Both the position numbers and the translations under genes were made by a program. Positions 61,774-64,000 of a stretch of DNA of 64,000 nt are shown one piece after another; positions within the stretch are counted from its first letter, which is position 1, and each line of letters starts with the position of its first letter. The stretch comes from Echinicola shivajiensis (lineage in GTDB: Bacteria; Bacteroidota; Bacteroidia; Cytophagales; Cyclobacteriaceae). The notes under the pieces are model-generated. The model was not told the DNA's origin, searched no databases, and was given only the letters and a program-made list of their open reading frames with translations. The stretch spans positions 29,714-93,713 of the forward strand of contig NZ_JAHHZM010000020.1 in the NCBI RefSeq assembly GCF_018642165.1, given 5' to 3'.

Positions 61774-63834
61774 ATGATAAAAAATTTAGCATCTCTATTA
61801 TTGCTCATTACGGTGGCATGCCAGACTAGCACAGTCGCACCTCCTGCACCTGTAGAACCTACCCCTTCCGCACGCCAATTAGCTTGGCAGGACTTGGAAT
61901 ATTATGCCTTCGTTCACTTTAATATGAACACTTTTACCAATATAGAGTGGGGACTGGGCGGAGAATCCCCAAACACATTCAATCCCACCGAATTGGATTG
62001 CAGACAATGGGCTAAAGTTGCCAAAGAAGCAGGCATGAAAGGTATCATCATCACTGCAAAGCACCATGATGGATTTTGTCTCTGGCCAACTGCAACCACA
62101 GACCATTCAGTAAAAAGTTCTTCTTGGAAAGATGGAAAAGGAGATGTCTTAAAAGAACTATCTGAGGCTTGTAAAGAGTATGGATTGAAATTTGGCGTTT
62201 ATCTCTCTCCTTGGGACAGAAATAACGAGCACTATGGTACTCCAGAATATATTGAGATCTTTAGAGCCCAGTTAAAAGAACTATTGACCAACTATGGTGA
62301 TGTCTTTGAGGTATGGTTTGATGGTGCCAATGGAGGTACTGGATACTACGGTGGTGCCAACGAGGACAGAAAAGTAGATAAGAAGACTTACTATGATTGG
62401 GAAAACACCTATAAGATCATCAGAGAACTTCAACCCAATGCCGTAATTTTCAGTGACGCAGGTCCTGATATCAGATGGGTGGGCAATGAAGAAGGTCATG
62501 CCTATAAAACTACTTGGTCAAATTTACTACGTGATGAGGTTTATGGAGGCATGCCCAATTATCACACTGAGTATGCAGATGGACAAGAAAATGGTACGCA
62601 TTGGGTGCCTGCAGAAGTGGATGTATCCATCCGACCAGGTTGGTATTACCATGAGTACGAAGACCACAAGGTAAAATCACTTCCTACACTTTTAGATATA
62701 TATTATGAAAGCATTGGCCGCAATGGCTCGCTTTTATTGAACTTCCCCGTGGATAAAAGAGGCTTAATCCATGAGAATGATGTAGAGCAGGTATTGAAAT
62801 TGGCTGATAAAATAAAAGAAGATTTTGCCAAAGATCTAGCTGCTAATGCCGGCAGCATCGAGGCCTCCGAAAGCAGGGGTAATGGTTATGAAGCGGAAAA
62901 TGTAATAGATGAAAACCCTGAAACTTATTGGGCGACTAATGATGGAGTAATTGAAGCATCATTAACCATCAATTTTGATGGACCTACTACTTTTAACCGT
63001 TTCTTGGCCCAAGAATATATTACTCTAGGACAAAGGGTGAAAGCTTTTACGGTTGAAGCCCAAACTGAAAACGGATGGGAAGAAATTGCCTCGGAAACCA
63101 CTATTGGCTATAAAAGGATATTGAGATTCCCTGAAGTAACTGCCAAGGCTGTAAGGTTTACTATTACTGACGCCAAGGCTTGTCCAACCATTTCAAAGTT
63201 GGCAGTCTATAATGCTCCTAAGGTAGTTTTGGCTCCCGAAATCAAAAGAGCGATCTCCGGAAAAGTGAGCTTAGAGGTTCCTGATCAAGGCGTGGATATC
63301 TACTATACCACAGATGGAAGCCAACCTCATCAGAATTCAACCAAATATGAAGGCGAATTTGATGTAAAAACGCCACAAATTATTCAAGCTATTGCCTTAG
63401 ATAAAGCTACCGGAAAAGTAAGTGAAGTAAGCAGAAAGGATTTGGACCTGGCCAAAACCAACTGGAAGGTAGTAAATGGAGGCGAAAAAGCGCAACAAGC
63501 CATTGACGAAAACATCCACTCCAACTATGTCAGCAAAAGCAACGAAATTATAATCGATCTTGGAACCGAAGTGAATTTGAAAGGCTTTACCTATATACCT
63601 ATGCAAAATCGCTATATGTCTGGAGTCATCCATCATTACAATTTTGCTGTGAGCACAGATGGGAAAAGCTGGAAAACCGTCAAGACTGGCGAATTTGGTA
63701 ATATTGCCAATAGCCCAATTGAGCAAAAAATAAGCTTTGGCACTGTTCCTGCTAAATTTATCAAATTAACAGCTACCAAAACTCTAGATGGAAAGGATGC
63801 TTCCTTTGCTGAAATCGGTACCATTTCTGAATAG
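61774..63834 (+). CDS. Alpha-L-fucosidase (GH29) lipoprotein with C-terminal F5/8C-type domains
   Basis: 686 residues from ATG 61774, which starts a lipoprotein signal (LASLLLLITVACQ, Cys 16); an extension upstream relies on a TTG and is rejected. GH29 blocks: YAFVHFNMNTFTN, KGIIITAKHHDGFCLWPT, SSWKDGKGDVLKELSEACKEYGLKFGVYLSPWDRNN and YGDVFEVWFDGANGG, with the catalytic Asp in WFDG. After about residue 370, an F5/8C-type carbohydrate-binding domain (IEASESRGNGYEAENVIDENPETYWAT), a CHB_HEX-like segment (DIYYTTDGSQPH), and a second F5/8C-like domain (AQQAIDENIHSNYVSKS). Confidence 0.93.
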   Translation: MIKNLASLLLLITVACQTSTVAPPAPVEPTPSARQLAWQDLEYYAFVHFNMNTFTNIEWGLGGESPNTFNPTELDCRQWAKVAKEAGMKGIIITAKHHDGFCLWPTATTDHSVKSSSWKDGKGDVLKELSEACKEYGLKFGVYLSPWDRNNEHYGTPEYIEIFRAQLKELLTNYGDVFEVWFDGANGGTGYYGGANEDRKVDKKTYYDWENTYKIIRELQPNAVIFSDAGPDIRWVGNEEGHAYKTTWSNLLRDEVYGGMPNYHTEYADGQENGTHWVPAEVDVSIRPGWYYHEYEDHKVKSLPTLLDIYYESIGRNGSLLLNFPVDKRGLIHENDVEQVLKLADKIKEDFAKDLAANAGSIEASESRGNGYEAENVIDENPETYWATNDGVIEASLTINFDGPTTFNRFLAQEYITLGQRVKAFTVEAQTENGWEEIASETTIGYKRILRFPEVTAKAVRFTITDAKACPTISKLAVYNAPKVVLAPEIKRAISGKVSLEVPDQGVDIYYTTDGSQPHQNSTKYEGEFDVKTPQIIQAIALDKATGKVSEVSRKDLDLAKTNWKVVNGGEKAQQAIDENIHSNYVSKSNEIIIDLGTEVNLKGFTYIPMQNRYMSGVIHHYNFAVSTDGKSWKTVKTGEFGNIANSPIEQKISFGTVPAKFIKLTATKTLDGKDASFAEIGTISE

Positions 63835-63848
63835 AAAATAAAAATAAA

Positions 63849-64000
63849 GAGGCTGCCTCAAATCAAGGGATTTCTCCTAAAGTACCAATGACGTAAAGAA
63901 CTAGGCATGAATTTGTTCGAGTTCATAACCTAGTTCTTTAGCTGTTTTTTGTAGCCACCTTTCTCTGTGAAGCTGCATTTTTTCTTCATAGGCCTTGATA
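63849..64000. mobile_element. Probable end of an insertion sequence (truncated at window edge)
   Basis: GAGGCTGCCTC at 63849-63859 begins 15 bases after the fucosidase stop. It resembles the GAGGCTGTCTC-type terminal repeat of insertion sequences common in Bacteroidota. A minus-strand gene end follows inside. The other end lies outside the window, so the call is tentative. Confidence 0.4.
63901..64000 (-). CDS. C-terminal fragment of a gene entering from the right, possibly a transposase
   Basis: 33 codons of a minus-strand frame ending at TAG 63901. The last residues read KELGYELEQIHA and the fragment is helical and charged (YEEKMQLHRERWLQKTAKEL). I cannot name a family; the transposase suggestion comes only from the terminal-repeat-like sequence next to it. 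The gene's end carries an 11-bp perfect inverted repeat (AAAGAACTAGG at 63895-63905, complement at 63929-63939). Confidence 0.5.
   Translation of the reverse strand, partial: IKAYEEKMQLHRERWLQKTAKELGYELEQIHA

Noticed and set aside
59233..63834. Polysaccharide utilisation locus (SusCD type)
   Set aside because: No SusD-like gene and the receptor lacks the long SusC size; only one glycoside hydrolase is present.
1..64000. CRISPR arrays, tRNA or rRNA genes
   Set aside because: No regularly spaced direct repeats and no cloverleaf-like or rRNA-like sequence were recognised on reading; a tRNAscan and CRISPR search would settle it.

Overview
The window is chromosomal DNA of a carotenoid-pigmented, gliding-type member of the Bacteroidota, most likely family Cyclobacteriaceae (Algoriphagus/Echinicola/Cyclobacterium-like). 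The evidence is the gliding genes gldB and gldE, a murF-alr fusion, a fused CrtYcd-type lycopene cyclase with CrtW and CrtZ, few Shine-Dalgarno sequences, many exact TAnnTTTG -7 elements (the Bacteroidota primary sigma consensus) and low GC. The genus call is inference. No tRNA, rRNA or CRISPR array was seen.

Layout. 1-8.5 kb: exopolysaccharide export block on the minus strand (methyltransferase cut by the window edge, flippase, Wzz-like copolymerase, SLBB/Wza-type exporter, radical SAM/SPASM protein, three-domain fasciclin lipoprotein). 8.6-14.3 kb: gldB, then an nth-asnB-glycosyltransferase operon and an ECF sigma factor with a small overlapping partner. 14.6-28.5 kb: housekeeping and envelope genes (uvrA, a BNR-type lipoprotein, a HisA-like protein without its first catalytic Asp, csaA, murF-alr, wecB, a Wzi-like protein, a BamA-type barrel).

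28.6-35.8 kb: a complete carotenoid island. One minus-strand operon runs ECF sigma - crtI - crtB - crtY(cd) - ispH - crtW. A second runs crtZ - MerR/cobalamin-type regulator. A DUF4286 gene is divergent from crtZ. Both intergenic control regions carry clustered TAAACAA half-sites, many as inverted pairs; this looks like a shared operator, probably for the CarH/LitR-like MerR protein.

35.8-49.7 kb: housekeeping: GNAT, coaX, an HU - TPR - 29-codon bS22/mS38-like protein - RNase G operon, mutY - ssb - gldE, then gltB-gltD. 49.7-55.2 kb: accessory region with a DUF2064 sugar-nucleotide transferase-like gene, a Spy/CpxP-like protein, and an island of short peptides. The island holds two double-glycine bacteriocin-like precursors (the first interrupted or ended by an in-frame TGA), small membrane peptides and, after a terminator, a CPBP protease. 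55.2-64 kb: type II NADH dehydrogenase, yebC, yjjX, thioredoxin-like operon, nitroreductase, HTH-DUF4870 protein, TonB-dependent receptor, GH29 alpha-L-fucosidase, and at the right edge what looks like the end of an insertion sequence.

The two items most worth follow-up are the TAAACAA operator arrays tied to a degenerate photoreceptor-type MerR protein, and the short-peptide island.
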